From NCBI GenBank assembly GCA_937872895.1, contig CALMUP010000030.1, forward strand, positions 20,729 to 84,728: a DNA stretch of 64,000 nt. The letters are read 5' to 3'. Positions 24,626-33,622 of this stretch are shown one piece after another. The position numbers and the translations under genes were made by a program. The notes under the pieces were generated by a model. That model had not been told where the DNA came from, ran no database searches, and saw only the letters and a program-made list of their open reading frames with translations. Every line of letters starts with the position of its first letter. The first letter of the stretch is position 1. This DNA is from an uncultured Verrucomicrobiota bacterium. GTDB lineage: Bacteria; Verrucomicrobiota; Kiritimatiellia; CAIVKH01.

Positions 24626-25684
24626 TCAGGTAGGGGTTTTCGCGCGTTCGAGTTTCTCGTGCGCCTTCATCAGTTCGCCCGGATTGGTCTGGGCGGCGAG
24701 CAGGGAGAGTTCACCGCACCACACGGTGGCGGCGGCGAGCAGGGCGAGGCGGCGGGCGTTCGCGCCGGGGGCGCGGTCCTCGAGGCAGCCCATGCGCTGG
24801 AGGTTCTCGCGCACGAAGGGGAGGTCCTTGCCGTTGCCGGCGGTGCCGACGATCAGGTTCGGCAGGGTCACGGAGAAGTAGAGCTCGTCGTTGCGGACCT
24901 CGGCGTGGACGAGGCCTTGCGAGCCTTCGACGATGTTCGCGGCGTCCTGGCCGGTGGCGAGGTAGAAGCCGAGCAGCATGTTCGCGAAGTGGGCGTTGGC
25001 GGCGCGCAGGCCGCCGGCGAGCAGGGTGCCGATCAGGTTCTTCTTCAGGTTCAGGTCGGCGATCTTCTCCGGGGTGGTCTTCAGGAAGCGGCGGCAGAGG
25101 TCGCGGGACAGGCGCATCTCGGCGACGACGTACTTGCCGCGGCCGAGGAGGCCGTTCACCGCCGAGGGTTTCTTGTCGCAGCAGAGGTTGCCGGAGATCG
25201 AGACGTAGGCGAGTTCGGGGCGGCGTTCGAGCAGCCAGTGGAGCAGGGCGTCGGCGGCCTTGGTGGCCATGTTGTGGCCGGAGGCGTCGCCGGTGTCGAA
25301 GGCGAAGCGCAGGTACAGCAGGTTGCCGGCGATCTGGCTGTGGATGTCCTTCAGGCGGGCGAAGCGGCTGGTGGTGCGGGTGACCGCGGCGAGGTCCTCC
25401 TGGTGGGCGAGCACGAAATCGCGGGCGGCGATCGCCTCCTGCGCGGAGTAGGCCTCGACCACGACGGAGCGGGTCATGCGTTCGTCCACCACGGCCAGAT
25501 GCAGGCCGCCGCCGGCCTTGGTCACGCGGGCCCCCCGGTCCACGGACGGCCACAGGGGCGACTCGTAGGTGGCCAGGGGCACCTCGACCAGGCCGGTCAG
25601 TTCCGGGTGGACCACGGAGATCGGGCCGACCCATTGCATGGGTACGGTCGCGTAGCTGTCAGGACGGACGGGGCTGGTAACCAT
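24626..25684 (-). CDS. Hydroxymethylglutaryl-CoA reductase, soluble, divergent
   Basis: 352 aa. It reduces HMG-CoA to mevalonate, the committed step. Only the catalytic domain is present, with no membrane anchor. Catalytic residues can be placed: Glu in VPLATYESPL, Lys in CCDKKPSAVNGLLGRGK, Asp in YLATGQDAANIV and a C-terminal His in LMKAHEKLER. Several segments diverge from consensus: GDASGHNMATK for DAMGMNM and VGTAGNGK for the GTVGGGT loop. The DKK and GQD motifs put it nearer class I than class II. It is the first gene of the mevalonate set, 51 nt after the GH13 gene. Confidence 0.88.
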   Translation of the reverse strand: MVTSPVRPDSYATVPMQWVGPISVVHPELTGLVEVPLATYESPLWPSVDRGARVTKAGGGLHLAVVDERMTRSVVVEAYSAQEAIAARDFVLAHQEDLAAVTRTTSRFARLKDIHSQIAGNLLYLRFAFDTGDASGHNMATKAADALLHWLLERRPELAYVSISGNLCCDKKPSAVNGLLGRGKYVVAEMRLSRDLCRRFLKTTPEKIADLNLKKNLIGTLLAGGLRAANAHFANMLLGFYLATGQDAANIVEGSQGLVHAEVRNDELYFSVTLPNLIVGTAGNGKDLPFVRENLQRMGCLEDRAPGANARRLALLAAATVWCGELSLLAAQTNPGELMKAHEKLERAKTPT

Positions 25685-25735
25685 GGGCTTACCCTACCAG
25701 CGCCCGCCCCGTCCTGCAACGATGCAGTCGCGGTA

Positions 25736-27493
25736 TCAGCGGGGCGCGGCGCCTTCGTCGGAGGTTTTCACGAAGACGGCGGCTTCGCCGGGTTGGAGCA
25801 CCACGGCGCGGGTGTAGGCGCCGCTTTCGGTGAACGTGGCGCCGGTGAACAGGTTCGACCAGGTACCTTCGAAGAAGACATCCATGGTATTCGCGCCGCG
25901 GCCGAAGTTGGCGGCGACGATGACGGACTGGCCGTCGGCGTTGCGCCGGAAGGCGGTCATGTCCTGCGGCTGGTTGTGGTGCAGGAAGGTGATATCGCCG
26001 CGCTGGAGGGCGGGGTGGGTGGTGCGCAGGGTGACCAGTTTGCGGGTGGCCTCGTGGATGGCCTTGCCGCTTTCCGTTTCGAGCAGGTGCCACTGGAGCG
26101 GGTTCTCGCCGACGAACTTGCGGGTGGACTCGCCGAACTCCTGGCCGGAGTACACCATGGCCTGGCCGGGGGCGGTGAGGGTCATGGCGAGGGAGAGGAT
26201 GGCCCGGGCCTCGCGCTCGGGTCCGGAGAAGCCGCGCTGTTTCAGTTCGTACATCACGCGCTCCTCGTCGTGGCTCTCCGTGTAGGCCATGCGCTGGAGG
26301 GCGTTGGTAAAGCCGACGCGCTGGGGCTGCATGACGTTCTCGAACTCGTTGCGGTCGAGGTAGGCGTGCTCGATCATGTCGCGCATGCGCCAGCGGAAGA
26401 AGTCATGCCAGCAGGTGTCCTGCTCGGTCTGGTTGATCAGGTACGGGTCGAAGGGCATGTGTTCGGCGATGTGGATCGAGGTGGGATCGACCTGCTTGCC
26501 GACCCAGGCGAACCAGCCGGCACCCCAGTCGTTGTACCCGCTCCATTCGGTGAAGCGGGTGGCGTCGTAGCGGATGGCGTCGATGCGGTATTCGGTGAGC
26601 CAGTAGCGGATCACGTCGGCGGTGTAGCGTTTGGCGGCGGGGTGCTGCTGCTCGATGTCGGGGAAGCCCCAGTTCTCGCCCTCGAAGAAGCGGAAGAACG
26701 GCGAGCCGGCGTAGTCGTTTCCGTAGAGCTGGTAGAGCGCGCTGTTGTGGTCCATGTGGTTCAGCACGAGGTCGAGCACGACGGCGAGGCCGCGCTGGTG
26801 GGCGGCGTCGATGAGTTGCTTCAGCTCGGTGGGCGTGCCGTAGGAGGTCTCGGGCGCGAAGTGGAAGGCGGGGTTGTAGCCCCAGCTCTTCGATCCGGTG
26901 AACTCGTTGAAGGGCATCGGGGCGATGCCGGTAAAGCCGAGGTCCTTGATGTAGTCGAGGCGGGCGATCATGCCGGTGAAGCCGAGCGCGCCGTTGAGGA
27001 AATCCTCAAGGTGGAATTCGTACACGACGAGGTTGTCGAGGCCGGGCCGGACGTAGTTCGTGGCGGTCCAGGCGAACGGGGCGGCACCGACCTCGAGCAC
27101 GGCGAAGGCGCGTTCCTGCTTCCAGTATTCGGTGCCGTCGGGTTTCTGCCAGGTGACGTCGCGGGCGTAGGGATCGGCAATCAGCAGCGTGCCGTCGATC
27201 AGGTACTGGTAGCGGTAGGTGCCGGGGGCGAGCGGGATGGTGATCGACCAGGTGCCGTCGGCATCAACCGTGAGGGCGTGGTCGTCGGGCTTCCAGTCGT
27301 TGAAGTCGCCGATGAGCGCGACCGATTGCTTGCCGGGTGCGTGCAGGGCAAAGGTGACGGTGCCGTCCGGGTGTTCGGTGGTGCCCCAGGCGGGGTAGGC
27401 AAACGGGTCGATATCCGGTGGCGGCGGTTCCTGGGCGAACAGTGGAGCGGCGGCCATCAGCGTCACGAGCGCGAACAGTTTCGTCGGTTTCAT
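25736..27493 (-). CDS. Secreted GH13 alpha-glucan hydrolase with CBM48-like domain
   Basis: 585 aa. I chose the ATG at 27493 because it begins a signal peptide (MKPTKLFALVTLMAAAPLFA). An N-terminal CBM48-like domain (SVALIGDFNDWKPDDHAL, then GTYRYQYLIDG) is followed by the barrel. Catalytic residues are visible: nucleophile Asp in IDAIRYDATR, acid/base Glu in IHIAEHMPF and transition-state Asp in ESHDEER; LVLNHMDH is conserved region I. The layout suggests a periplasmic or exported amylase, pullulanase or branching-type enzyme; the substrate is not decided. A Ca/CBM protein lies far away at 43.7 kb. Confidence 0.9.
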   Translation of the reverse strand: MKPTKLFALVTLMAAAPLFAQEPPPPDIDPFAYPAWGTTEHPDGTVTFALHAPGKQSVALIGDFNDWKPDDHALTVDADGTWSITIPLAPGTYRYQYLIDGTLLIADPYARDVTWQKPDGTEYWKQERAFAVLEVGAAPFAWTATNYVRPGLDNLVVYEFHLEDFLNGALGFTGMIARLDYIKDLGFTGIAPMPFNEFTGSKSWGYNPAFHFAPETSYGTPTELKQLIDAAHQRGLAVVLDLVLNHMDHNSALYQLYGNDYAGSPFFRFFEGENWGFPDIEQQHPAAKRYTADVIRYWLTEYRIDAIRYDATRFTEWSGYNDWGAGWFAWVGKQVDPTSIHIAEHMPFDPYLINQTEQDTCWHDFFRWRMRDMIEHAYLDRNEFENVMQPQRVGFTNALQRMAYTESHDEERVMYELKQRGFSGPEREARAILSLAMTLTAPGQAMVYSGQEFGESTRKFVGENPLQWHLLETESGKAIHEATRKLVTLRTTHPALQRGDITFLHHNQPQDMTAFRRNADGQSVIVAANFGRGANTMDVFFEGTWSNLFTGATFTESGAYTRAVVLQPGEAAVFVKTSDEGAAPR

Positions 27494-27503
27494 AGGGTTC
27501 CCC

Positions 27504-28430
27504 TCAGGTTTGGCGGCCTTCGACACGGTCATCCGGGTGGATGTTCAAATGATCGTCGTGCGGCTCGAGGTGGGTGGTCACCTCGGCGGCCGCTTTCAGT
27601 TCGGCGGCAATGGCTTGCTCGATGTCGGTGGCGATGCGGTGGGCCTCGACAATCGGCATGCGGTCGGGGAAGAGCAGGTGGACGTCCACGTCGTAGGCGA
27701 CGCCGTTGAAGCGTTGGCGCAAGCGGTGGTGGCTGATGCCGCGGGCGATGCATTCGCGGTCGAGCAGTTCCTGGAGGCGTTGCTGGATGACGGGATCGGC
27801 TTCGTCCATCAGGCCGGTGACGCTGCGGCGGATCAGGCGGTAGCCGGAGTAGATGATGTTCAGGGCGACGGCGATGGCGCAAAGCGGGTCGAGGAACAGC
27901 CAGCCGGTGGCGCGGGCGAGCACGAGGCCGAGCACCACGCCGCCGCTGGTCCAGCAGTCGGTCAGGACATGCAGGCCGTTCGCCTCGAGGATCAGCGAGC
28001 GGTGGCGGCGGCCGACGCGGATGAGGTGCCAGCCGAGGGCGGCGTTCAGCACGGCGGCCAGCGCGGTGAGGGCGATGCCGGTGTCGAGGTTGCGCAGGCT
28101 GAGGCCGGTCAGCCAGTCCTGGATGGCGACGGCGATGATGAGCAGGGCGGCGGTGAGGATCATCGCGCCTTCGAGGCCGGCCGAGAAGAAGCTGATCTTC
28201 GCGTGGCCGTAGGGATGGGCCTCGTCGGCGGGTTTGCGCGCGAGCCACAGGCTGTAGGCGGCGAAGAGCACGGCGATCATGTGGACGATCGACTCGGCGG
28301 CGTCGCTGAGGATGGCCGTCGAACCGGTCAGGGCATACGCGGCGAACTTGATCACCAGCATCGCCACGCCCGCGCCGACGGAGAGGCGCATGGCGTTGCG
28401 GGCGGCGCGTTGTGCGGTGGCGGTCGTCAT
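27504..28430 (-). CDS. Cation diffusion facilitator (metal efflux)
   Basis: 308 aa inner-membrane antiporter expected to export Zn2+, Fe2+ or similar in exchange for protons. Several hydrophobic segments are visible between residues 15 and 195. The intramembrane metal site is in SDAAESIVHM (helix 2) and HVLTDCWTSGG (helix 5), both HD/DxxxD-type positions of the family. HPYGHAKISF is the family loop motif. The C-terminal cytoplasmic domain (YDVDVHLLF) is complete and ends in a His/Asp-rich tail (HDDHLNIHPDD). It lies 10 nt before the GH13 gene. Confidence 0.92.
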   Translation of the reverse strand: MTTATAQRAARNAMRLSVGAGVAMLVIKFAAYALTGSTAILSDAAESIVHMIAVLFAAYSLWLARKPADEAHPYGHAKISFFSAGLEGAMILTAALLIIAVAIQDWLTGLSLRNLDTGIALTALAAVLNAALGWHLIRVGRRHRSLILEANGLHVLTDCWTSGGVVLGLVLARATGWLFLDPLCAIAVALNIIYSGYRLIRRSVTGLMDEADPVIQQRLQELLDRECIARGISHHRLRQRFNGVAYDVDVHLLFPDRMPIVEAHRIATDIEQAIAAELKAAAEVTTHLEPHDDHLNIHPDDRVEGRQT

Positions 28431-28496
28431 GGGTGGCTGGTCATGCTGGCACAGGCTGGCGGACGGGACAAGGGAAACCGGCCGGGTGCGGGCGGG

Positions 28497-28943
28497 TCAG
28501 GTGAGCGGGCGTTCGTAGGTGAGGAAGGTGGTGTCGCGGATCCAGCCGAGGTGCTCATACAGGCGCTGGGCGGGGTGGTTGGTGACCGCGGTGGAGAGGG
28601 TCATGGTCACCGCCCCGGCGGCGCGGGCGTGGGCCTCGGCGGCGCGGAGCAGGCCGGTGGCGATGCCGGAGCGCCGGGCGGCCGGGACGACGAACAGGTC
28701 GTGGAGGATGAACGATGGCCCGGGGGCGAGCGACGTGAAGGTCGGGTAGAGCTGGACGAACCCGGTGGCATGGTGGTCGGCGTCGCGGGCGAGCAGGACC
28801 ACCGATTCGCCGCGGATCAGGCGCGCGTGCAGGAAGGCGCAGGCGGCGGGGAGGTCGGATGGAAAACCGTAGAACTGGCGGTACGCATCAAACAGCGGCG
28901 CGAGGTCGTCGAGGTCGTCGGGCGTGGCCGGGGTGATGGGCAT
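28497..28943 (-). CDS. GNAT-family N-acetyltransferase
   Basis: 148 aa. The acetyl-CoA-binding motif is RRSGIATGLLRAAEAHARAAG near residue 90, after the beta-strand FILHDLFVVP; the C-terminal NHPAQRLYEHLGW is the usual last GNAT block. The substrate cannot be set from sequence. It starts 3 nt after the M48 protease stop, so the two are co-transcribed. Confidence 0.9.
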   Translation of the reverse strand: MPITPATPDDLDDLAPLFDAYRQFYGFPSDLPAACAFLHARLIRGESVVLLARDADHHATGFVQLYPTFTSLAPGPSFILHDLFVVPAARRSGIATGLLRAAEAHARAAGAVTMTLSTAVTNHPAQRLYEHLGWIRDTTFLTYERPLT

Positions 28944-28946
28944 GGA

Positions 28947-30203
28947 TCACGCGGGGGGTGGGGTGCGCAGGGCGCGGATGCGTTCGAGCAGGGGAGGATG
29001 GCTGTACTCGAGCCAGACGGTGAACGGGTGCGGGGTCAGGTTGGAGAGGTTTTCCACGCCGAGTTTCTTCAACGCGTTGATCATCGATTCCGCGTCGCCG
29101 GTGGTGCGGGCCGCATAGGCATCGGCCTCGAACTCGTGGCGGCGCGAGCGGTGGTGGGCGGCGATGGACAGCAGCCGGTTCAGCGGGGCCATCAGGATGC
29201 TGAAGGTGATCATGCCGGCGTAGAGCGGGGCGGGTTCGCCGGGTGGCCAGGCCACGCCGATGCCGTCGTAGAGTTCGTGGCGGTGCAGGCAGAGCGAGAG
29301 CAGGAGGAACATGACGCCGGTGGTGATGATCGAGGTGGCCAGCATGCGGCGCAGGTGTCCGAGTTTCGCGTGGCCGACCTCGTGCGCGAGCACGGCGACC
29401 AGTTCGGGAACGTTGTGTTTCGCGATGAGGGTGTCGAACAGGGCGATCCGTTTCAGCCGGCCGAGGCCGGTCACATACGCATTGGTCTTGCTCGAGCGCC
29501 GCGACCCGTCGATCGAGAAGATGCCCGACAGCGGGACCTGCTCGCGCCGCGCGTAGGCCTCGATCGCGGCTTTTAGCTCGCCCTCGGGCAACGGGGTGAA
29601 GGTGTTGAACAGCGGCAGCAGCAGCGAGGGGGCCAGCGCCATCATGGCCAGCTGGAACAGGGTGACCGCGCCCCAGGCGATGGCCCAGCCCCATGGACCG
29701 GCCGCGGTGAAGAACCAGAGGATGGCGGCGAACAGCGGGGCCCCGAGCAGCACGGTCAGGGCGAGCGACTTGAGCTGGTCGGCGGCGAAGGTGCGCGGGG
29801 TGGTGCGGTTGAAGCCGAAACGCTGCTCGATGACGAAGGTGTCGATGACCTGGAACGGCAGGTCGACCAGGATCGAGGCGAGCATCAGCACGCCGGTGAA
29901 GACGAGGCCGGTGCCGATCAGGCCGAAGCCCCACGAGCGGGCCCAGGTGTCCACGATGCCGAACCCGCCGGCGACCAGGAAGGTGATGGTGATCAGGGTG
30001 GTGATCGCGAGTTGGCGCTGCTCGAACCGCGTGGTCGCGCGCAGGTAGTCCTGGGCGCTGCGGTAGCGACCGGGCTCGAACCAGCCGGTGAATTCACCGG
30101 GAAGCTCGGGCCGGGCATGGCGCAGGTTCAGTGCGTTGCTGACCATCTGGAGCAGGGTGTCTCCAGCGAGCAGGGCGGCGAGCAGCAGGGTGACGGGTTC
30201 CAT
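28947..30203 (-). CDS. M48 zinc metalloprotease, Ste24/CAAX protease-like
   Basis: 418 aa integral membrane protease. The zinc site is HEVGH in ELVAVLAHEVGHAKLGH near residue 279, with the third ligand Glu in RRHEFEADAYA near 360. The N-terminal region with several membrane spans, the GFNRTTPRTFAADQLKSL segment and SRRSSKTNAYVTGLG before the zinc site are typical of the Ste24 (CAAX protease 1) branch, which is common in bacteria. Likely role is membrane-protein quality control, inferred. Confidence 0.92.
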   Translation of the reverse strand: MEPVTLLLAALLAGDTLLQMVSNALNLRHARPELPGEFTGWFEPGRYRSAQDYLRATTRFEQRQLAITTLITITFLVAGGFGIVDTWARSWGFGLIGTGLVFTGVLMLASILVDLPFQVIDTFVIEQRFGFNRTTPRTFAADQLKSLALTVLLGAPLFAAILWFFTAAGPWGWAIAWGAVTLFQLAMMALAPSLLLPLFNTFTPLPEGELKAAIEAYARREQVPLSGIFSIDGSRRSSKTNAYVTGLGRLKRIALFDTLIAKHNVPELVAVLAHEVGHAKLGHLRRMLATSIITTGVMFLLLSLCLHRHELYDGIGVAWPPGEPAPLYAGMITFSILMAPLNRLLSIAAHHRSRRHEFEADAYAARTTGDAESMINALKKLGVENLSNLTPHPFTVWLEYSHPPLLERIRALRTPPPA

Positions 30204-30268
30204 GGCGGCCGGTTATCGCGGGTTGGTCCGGTGGCGTCAAGCATCGGTTCGCGGGGCTGCAACGCGCA

Positions 30269-30296
30269 TTGCCTTTCCGGCGGTCTGTGCTACAAC
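30269..30296 (+). promoter_or_regulatory. Possible promoter for the TRAM-like gene
   Basis: TTGCCT (30269-30274), 16-bp spacer, TACAAC (30291-30296); both boxes match 4 of 6 consensus positions. It lies 46 nt before the ATG at 30343. Confidence 0.35.
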
Positions 30297-30342
30297 ATAC
30301 GCGTTTTGAATCCATGAAGGATTCTTTCAGGAGAGTAATTCC

Positions 30343-31038
30343 ATGCATACGGGTGATCAGGTGTGGCGGGTATGGTTCCGCGCGTCCATGGCGGTTGCGA
30401 TGGTGGTGGTCGTGACGGTTTCCTGCAAACCGCGCGAGAAGGCGGCGGTGCCGGTCGCCTCGGCTGCGCCGGTGGTGATCGAGGTGCGTGATGCCATGAC
30501 CAATGCCGGAGCGGTGGCGGCGGAGGGCGGCCGGTTCAAGGTGTTGATCGTGGACGAGGAAGGTGCCGTAGGCCTTACCCGGATTGGCGAGCGCTCCTTT
30601 TCCGTGCCCGGTGCGCGCAAAGGTGATGTCGCGGTGATCGAGGTTACCCGGATCGCGGAAGGTTCCGTCGAGGCGGTTCTGGTTGAGCGATTGGCCTCGG
30701 GGCATCCGGTTCCGGAAGCAGCACCAGCGGAGGAGTCGGCGGCCGAAACATCACTGGTCGGACAGTTGTTCCGGGTAGAGATTCCCGAGGTCAACGAAGA
30801 CGGACAAGGTGTGATCGCCTTGCGTGGCAGGACCATCCTGGTTCCTGGCGTCCGGGTTGGCGAGAAAGTGGAATTTCGCGTGGTCGAGGAAACGGCGGAA
30901 GGTGCCGTGGTCGAGATTGTTGAACGGCTGGATACTCCTGCCGTGGCCAAGCCCGCAGCCGATGACGAGGAGATCGACTACTCCAAGGCGGTTCCGAAGA
31001 AACGCGCAGCCCAGGCGGAATCCGAATCGAATCCCTAG
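30343..31038 (+). CDS. Exported protein with two TRAM-like beta-barrel repeats
   Basis: 231 aa. A hydrophobic signal (VWFRASMAVAMVVVVTVSC) ends at a Cys that could carry lipid, though the residues before it are not ideal. Two homologous halves follow: one around GRFKVLIVDEEGAVGLTRIG with FSVPGARKGDVAVIEV, and one around FRVEIPEVNEDGQGVIALRG with ILVPGVRVGEKVEFRV. The pattern beta-GxGV(A)-xxG-hxVPGxxxGExV is that of TRAM domains, usually RNA-binding parts of cytoplasmic tRNA/rRNA modification enzymes. Finding them behind a signal sequence is odd. It precedes prfA, 120 nt downstream. Function unknown. Confidence 0.72.
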   Translation: MHTGDQVWRVWFRASMAVAMVVVVTVSCKPREKAAVPVASAAPVVIEVRDAMTNAGAVAAEGGRFKVLIVDEEGAVGLTRIGERSFSVPGARKGDVAVIEVTRIAEGSVEAVLVERLASGHPVPEAAPAEESAAETSLVGQLFRVEIPEVNEDGQGVIALRGRTILVPGVRVGEKVEFRVVEETAEGAVVEIVERLDTPAVAKPAADDEEIDYSKAVPKKRAAQAESESNP

Positions 31039-31158
31039 TGTTGTCGAGCGGTGGCATGGTCGCGGCGGCGGCGTTGTCGCCACCGGCCACCGTTCCATTC
31101 CCTGGACATGCAGCCCCGCGCGCGGTCCGGCATCTGGAAATTCCTGGCGCAAGCAAAC

Positions 31159-32247
31159 ATGATGATAGATCGTCCATACGTTGACCGGTTGGCCCTCAAG
31201 GTGGGGGAACTAGAGCATGAACTCGCTCAACCCGAGACCAGTGCCAATCCGCGCGTCCTCCGGGAGAAGCTGGCCGAACACCAGCGGGTCAAGGAGATCC
31301 TGAACCAGTGCAGCGGGTATGTGCGCCTGCTCGACGAGCGCGACGACCTGAAGGCGATGCTGGATGATGTTTCCACCGATACGTCGATGCGCGAGATGGC
31401 CTCGGCGGAACTGGCCGAGATCGAGGCGCGCCTGCCTGCCGCCGAGCGCCGGGCGATGGTGGCACTGCTCCCGCCGGATCCGAACGACAGCCGCAACACC
31501 ATCATGGAAATCCGTGCCGGTACCGGGGGCGAGGAGGCCGCCCTGTTCGCCGCCGACCTGTACCGCATGTATGCGCGGTATGCCGAGCGGCGCGGCTGGA
31601 CGGTCGGGGTGATCGATGCCAGCGACGCCGCGCTCGGCGGCTTCAAGGAAATCATCTTCTCCGTGGAGGGCGCGGATGTGTACCGCGTGTTGCGTTATGA
31701 AAGCGGGGGGCACCGCGTCCAGCGTGTTCCCGAGACCGAGGCGCAAGGTCGGGTCCATACCTCCGCCGCCACCGTAGCGGTGATGCCCGAGGCCGACGAG
31801 GCCGACGAGGTGCTGATCAAGCCCGAGGATATCCGCCTCGACCTGTTCCGCGCCCAGGGTGCGGGTGGCCAGAAGGTCAACAAGACCGAATCCGCGGTGC
31901 GCATCACCCACCTTCCCACCGGCATCGTCGTGCAGTGCCAGGACGAGCGCTCGCAGCACAAGAACAAGTCGAAGGCGATGAAAGTGTTGGCCACGCGCCT
32001 GCTCGACAAGATGCGGTCGGAGGACGCCGCGCGCCAGGCCACCGAACGCCGCCTGCAGGTCGGATCGGGCGATCGCAGCGAACGTATCCGCACCTACAAT
32101 TTCCCGCAGAACCGCGTGACCGACCACCGCATCAATGTGACCCTGTACAACCTCAAGGCCTTTATCGAGGGCGACATGGACGAGTTGATGGATGCCCTGT
32201 ATGCGCGTGATATCGAGGAGCGCCTGAAGCGCGAACTCGGTTCATGA
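31159..32247 (+). CDS. prfA: Peptide chain release factor 1
   Basis: 362 aa, standard length. It reads UAA and UAG stops. I chose the ATG at 31159 ([20 protein letters not shown]); the longer open frame upstream is out of family. The stop-codon-reading PxT motif is [15 protein letters not shown]; the catalytic GGQ is in [18 protein letters not shown] near residue 236. Its stop overlaps the prmC start (ATGA), the conserved pairing with the methylase that modifies the GGQ glutamine. Confidence 0.96.
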   Translation: MMIDRPYVDRLALKVGELEHELAQPETSANPRVLREKLAEHQRVKEILNQCSGYVRLLDERDDLKAMLDDVSTDTSMREMASAELAEIEARLPAAERRAMVALLPPDPNDSRNTIMEIRAGTGGEEAALFAADLYRMYARYAERRGWTVGVIDASDAALGGFKEIIFSVEGADVYRVLRYESGGHRVQRVPETEAQGRVHTSAATVAVMPEADEADEVLIKPEDIRLDLFRAQGAGGQKVNKTESAVRITHLPTGIVVQCQDERSQHKNKSKAMKVLATRLLDKMRSEDAARQATERRLQVGSGDRSERIRTYNFPQNRVTDHRINVTLYNLKAFIEGDMDELMDALYARDIEERLKRELGS

Positions 32248-33086
32248 TGCCGGCCGGTGTATTGCGCGCCGAGGGTGAAGCGCGGTTGTGCGCGGCCGGC
32301 GTCGCGGATGCCGGGGCTGCGGTGGCGTGGTGGATGGCCGAGGTGCTGGGCGTGGCACGCGAGGAACTCGAACGGATCGAAGCCTCGCCGGCACATGCTG
32401 CACGTATCCGTGCCGGTTTCGAGCGATTGGCCCACCACGAACCGCTGCAGTATGTCATCGGCCATGCGCCCTTCCTGGATTTCTCCGTCCGGACCGATGC
32501 CCGGGCGCTGGTGCCGCGGCCCGAGACCGAGGAATTGGTCACCCGCGTCCTGGCCGAACGTGATTTCTGGAGCCGCACCGGCCTCGCCGTCGCCGATGTC
32601 GGGACCGGCACCGGATGCATCGCCCTGGCCCTGGCCCGGTCCTGTCCGAATGCGGTGGTACAGGCGATTGATTGCTCGGAAGCCGCGCTCGCCCTTGCCC
32701 GTGAAAATGCCGAAGCACTCGGCTTCGCCGCGCGGATCCGGTTTGTCCATGGCGATCTTCTCGAAGGATTCGCCCCGGCCTCGCTCGATGCCGTGGTCAG
32801 CAATCCTCCCTACATCGCGCGGGATGTCATGGAAACCCTCGATGCCAATGTACGCCGTTTCGAACCACGCCTTGCCCTTGATGGCGGAGCGGACGGCCTT
32901 GACGTGCTCCGTCGTTTGCTCGAACAAACTTTTACCGTTTTGAAAAACCGTGGTAGGGTATGGCTCGAAATCGGTGAAGACCAGGGGCCTGCCGTGCAGG
33001 CATGGATGGAATCGACCGGATACCAGCAGGTGCGTGTGCATCGTGACTTCTACAACCAGATTCGGTTTGCCGAGGGCGTGAAATGA
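32244..33086 (+). CDS. prmC: Release factor glutamine methyltransferase
   Basis: 280 aa. It methylates the Gln of the GGQ motif in release factors with S-adenosylmethionine. Motif I is [15 protein letters not shown] near residue 117, and the substrate-binding NPPY is in [11 protein letters not shown] near 190. The N-terminal helical domain ending in [15 protein letters not shown] and [11 protein letters not shown] is typical. It overlaps prfA by 4 bp and the next gene by 4 bp. Confidence 0.95.
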   Translation: MMPAGVLRAEGEARLCAAGVADAGAAVAWWMAEVLGVAREELERIEASPAHAARIRAGFERLAHHEPLQYVIGHAPFLDFSVRTDARALVPRPETEELVTRVLAERDFWSRTGLAVADVGTGTGCIALALARSCPNAVVQAIDCSEAALALARENAEALGFAARIRFVHGDLLEGFAPASLDAVVSNPPYIARDVMETLDANVRRFEPRLALDGGADGLDVLRRLLEQTFTVLKNRGRVWLEIGEDQGPAVQAWMESTGYQQVRVHRDFYNQIRFAEGVK

Positions 33087-33610
33087 TCCCGATCCTTCGC
33101 GGCATGACCAAGGGAACGACCCGCCGGGGCGGGCGATCCAACAACTTTGTCCTGCCCGTCGGGATCCTGGTCGGCCTGCTGTTGCTCGGGCAGGCCTTCT
33201 GGCTCTCGCGCAACAACCACCTGTTCGTGCCGTTTGAGATCACCCGCATCAATTGCGTCGAATGTACGCGGCTGGGAACCATCCGCGATCCGGAAAATCC
33301 TGAAATCCGGACGATGTGTCCGACCTGCTTCGGGGTCGGGTACCACACGGTACGCCGCTTTGATGACGAGGATGTCCTCTGCGCGGCCTGCGGCGGGGCC
33401 GGGCGGGTTGAGGAGGATGACGTCTGGCGCACCTGCCGGCGCTGCGATGGCCGGGGCCTTCACCGCGCCAACGACTGGAAGGAAATCGTCGATATCATCG
33501 ATGTGAAAGACTTGCCGGCCGCATCCGTGCAAGCCGTCGACGCTGCGCCTGAAACTCCGGCCCCGGAGTCCGCTTCCCCTGCGGAGAACCTTGAACCCCT
33601 GAACCCCTGA
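33083..33610 (+). CDS. Membrane-anchored CxxCxGxG (DnaJ-type zinc-finger) protein
   Basis: 175 aa. One membrane span (FVLPVGILVGLLLLGQAFWL, residues 22-41) is followed by four Cys-pair units: CVECTRLG, CPTCFGVG, CAACGGAG and CRRCDGRG, which match the CxxCxGxG repeats of the DnaJ cysteine-rich domain (two zinc sites). There is no J domain and no DnaJ C-terminal domain. A Pro/Ala/Glu-rich tail follows. It overlaps prmC by 4 bp and precedes ffh by 12 nt, so it is made with the release and signal-recognition machinery. The start could also be the ATG at 33104. Function unknown; a redox or folding role is only inferred. Confidence 0.75.
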   Translation: MIPILRGMTKGTTRRGGRSNNFVLPVGILVGLLLLGQAFWLSRNNHLFVPFEITRINCVECTRLGTIRDPENPEIRTMCPTCFGVGYHTVRRFDDEDVLCAACGGAGRVEEDDVWRTCRRCDGRGLHRANDWKEIVDIIDVKDLPAASVQAVDAAPETPAPESASPAENLEPLNP

Positions 33611-33622
33611 ACGGGCCCGCCC

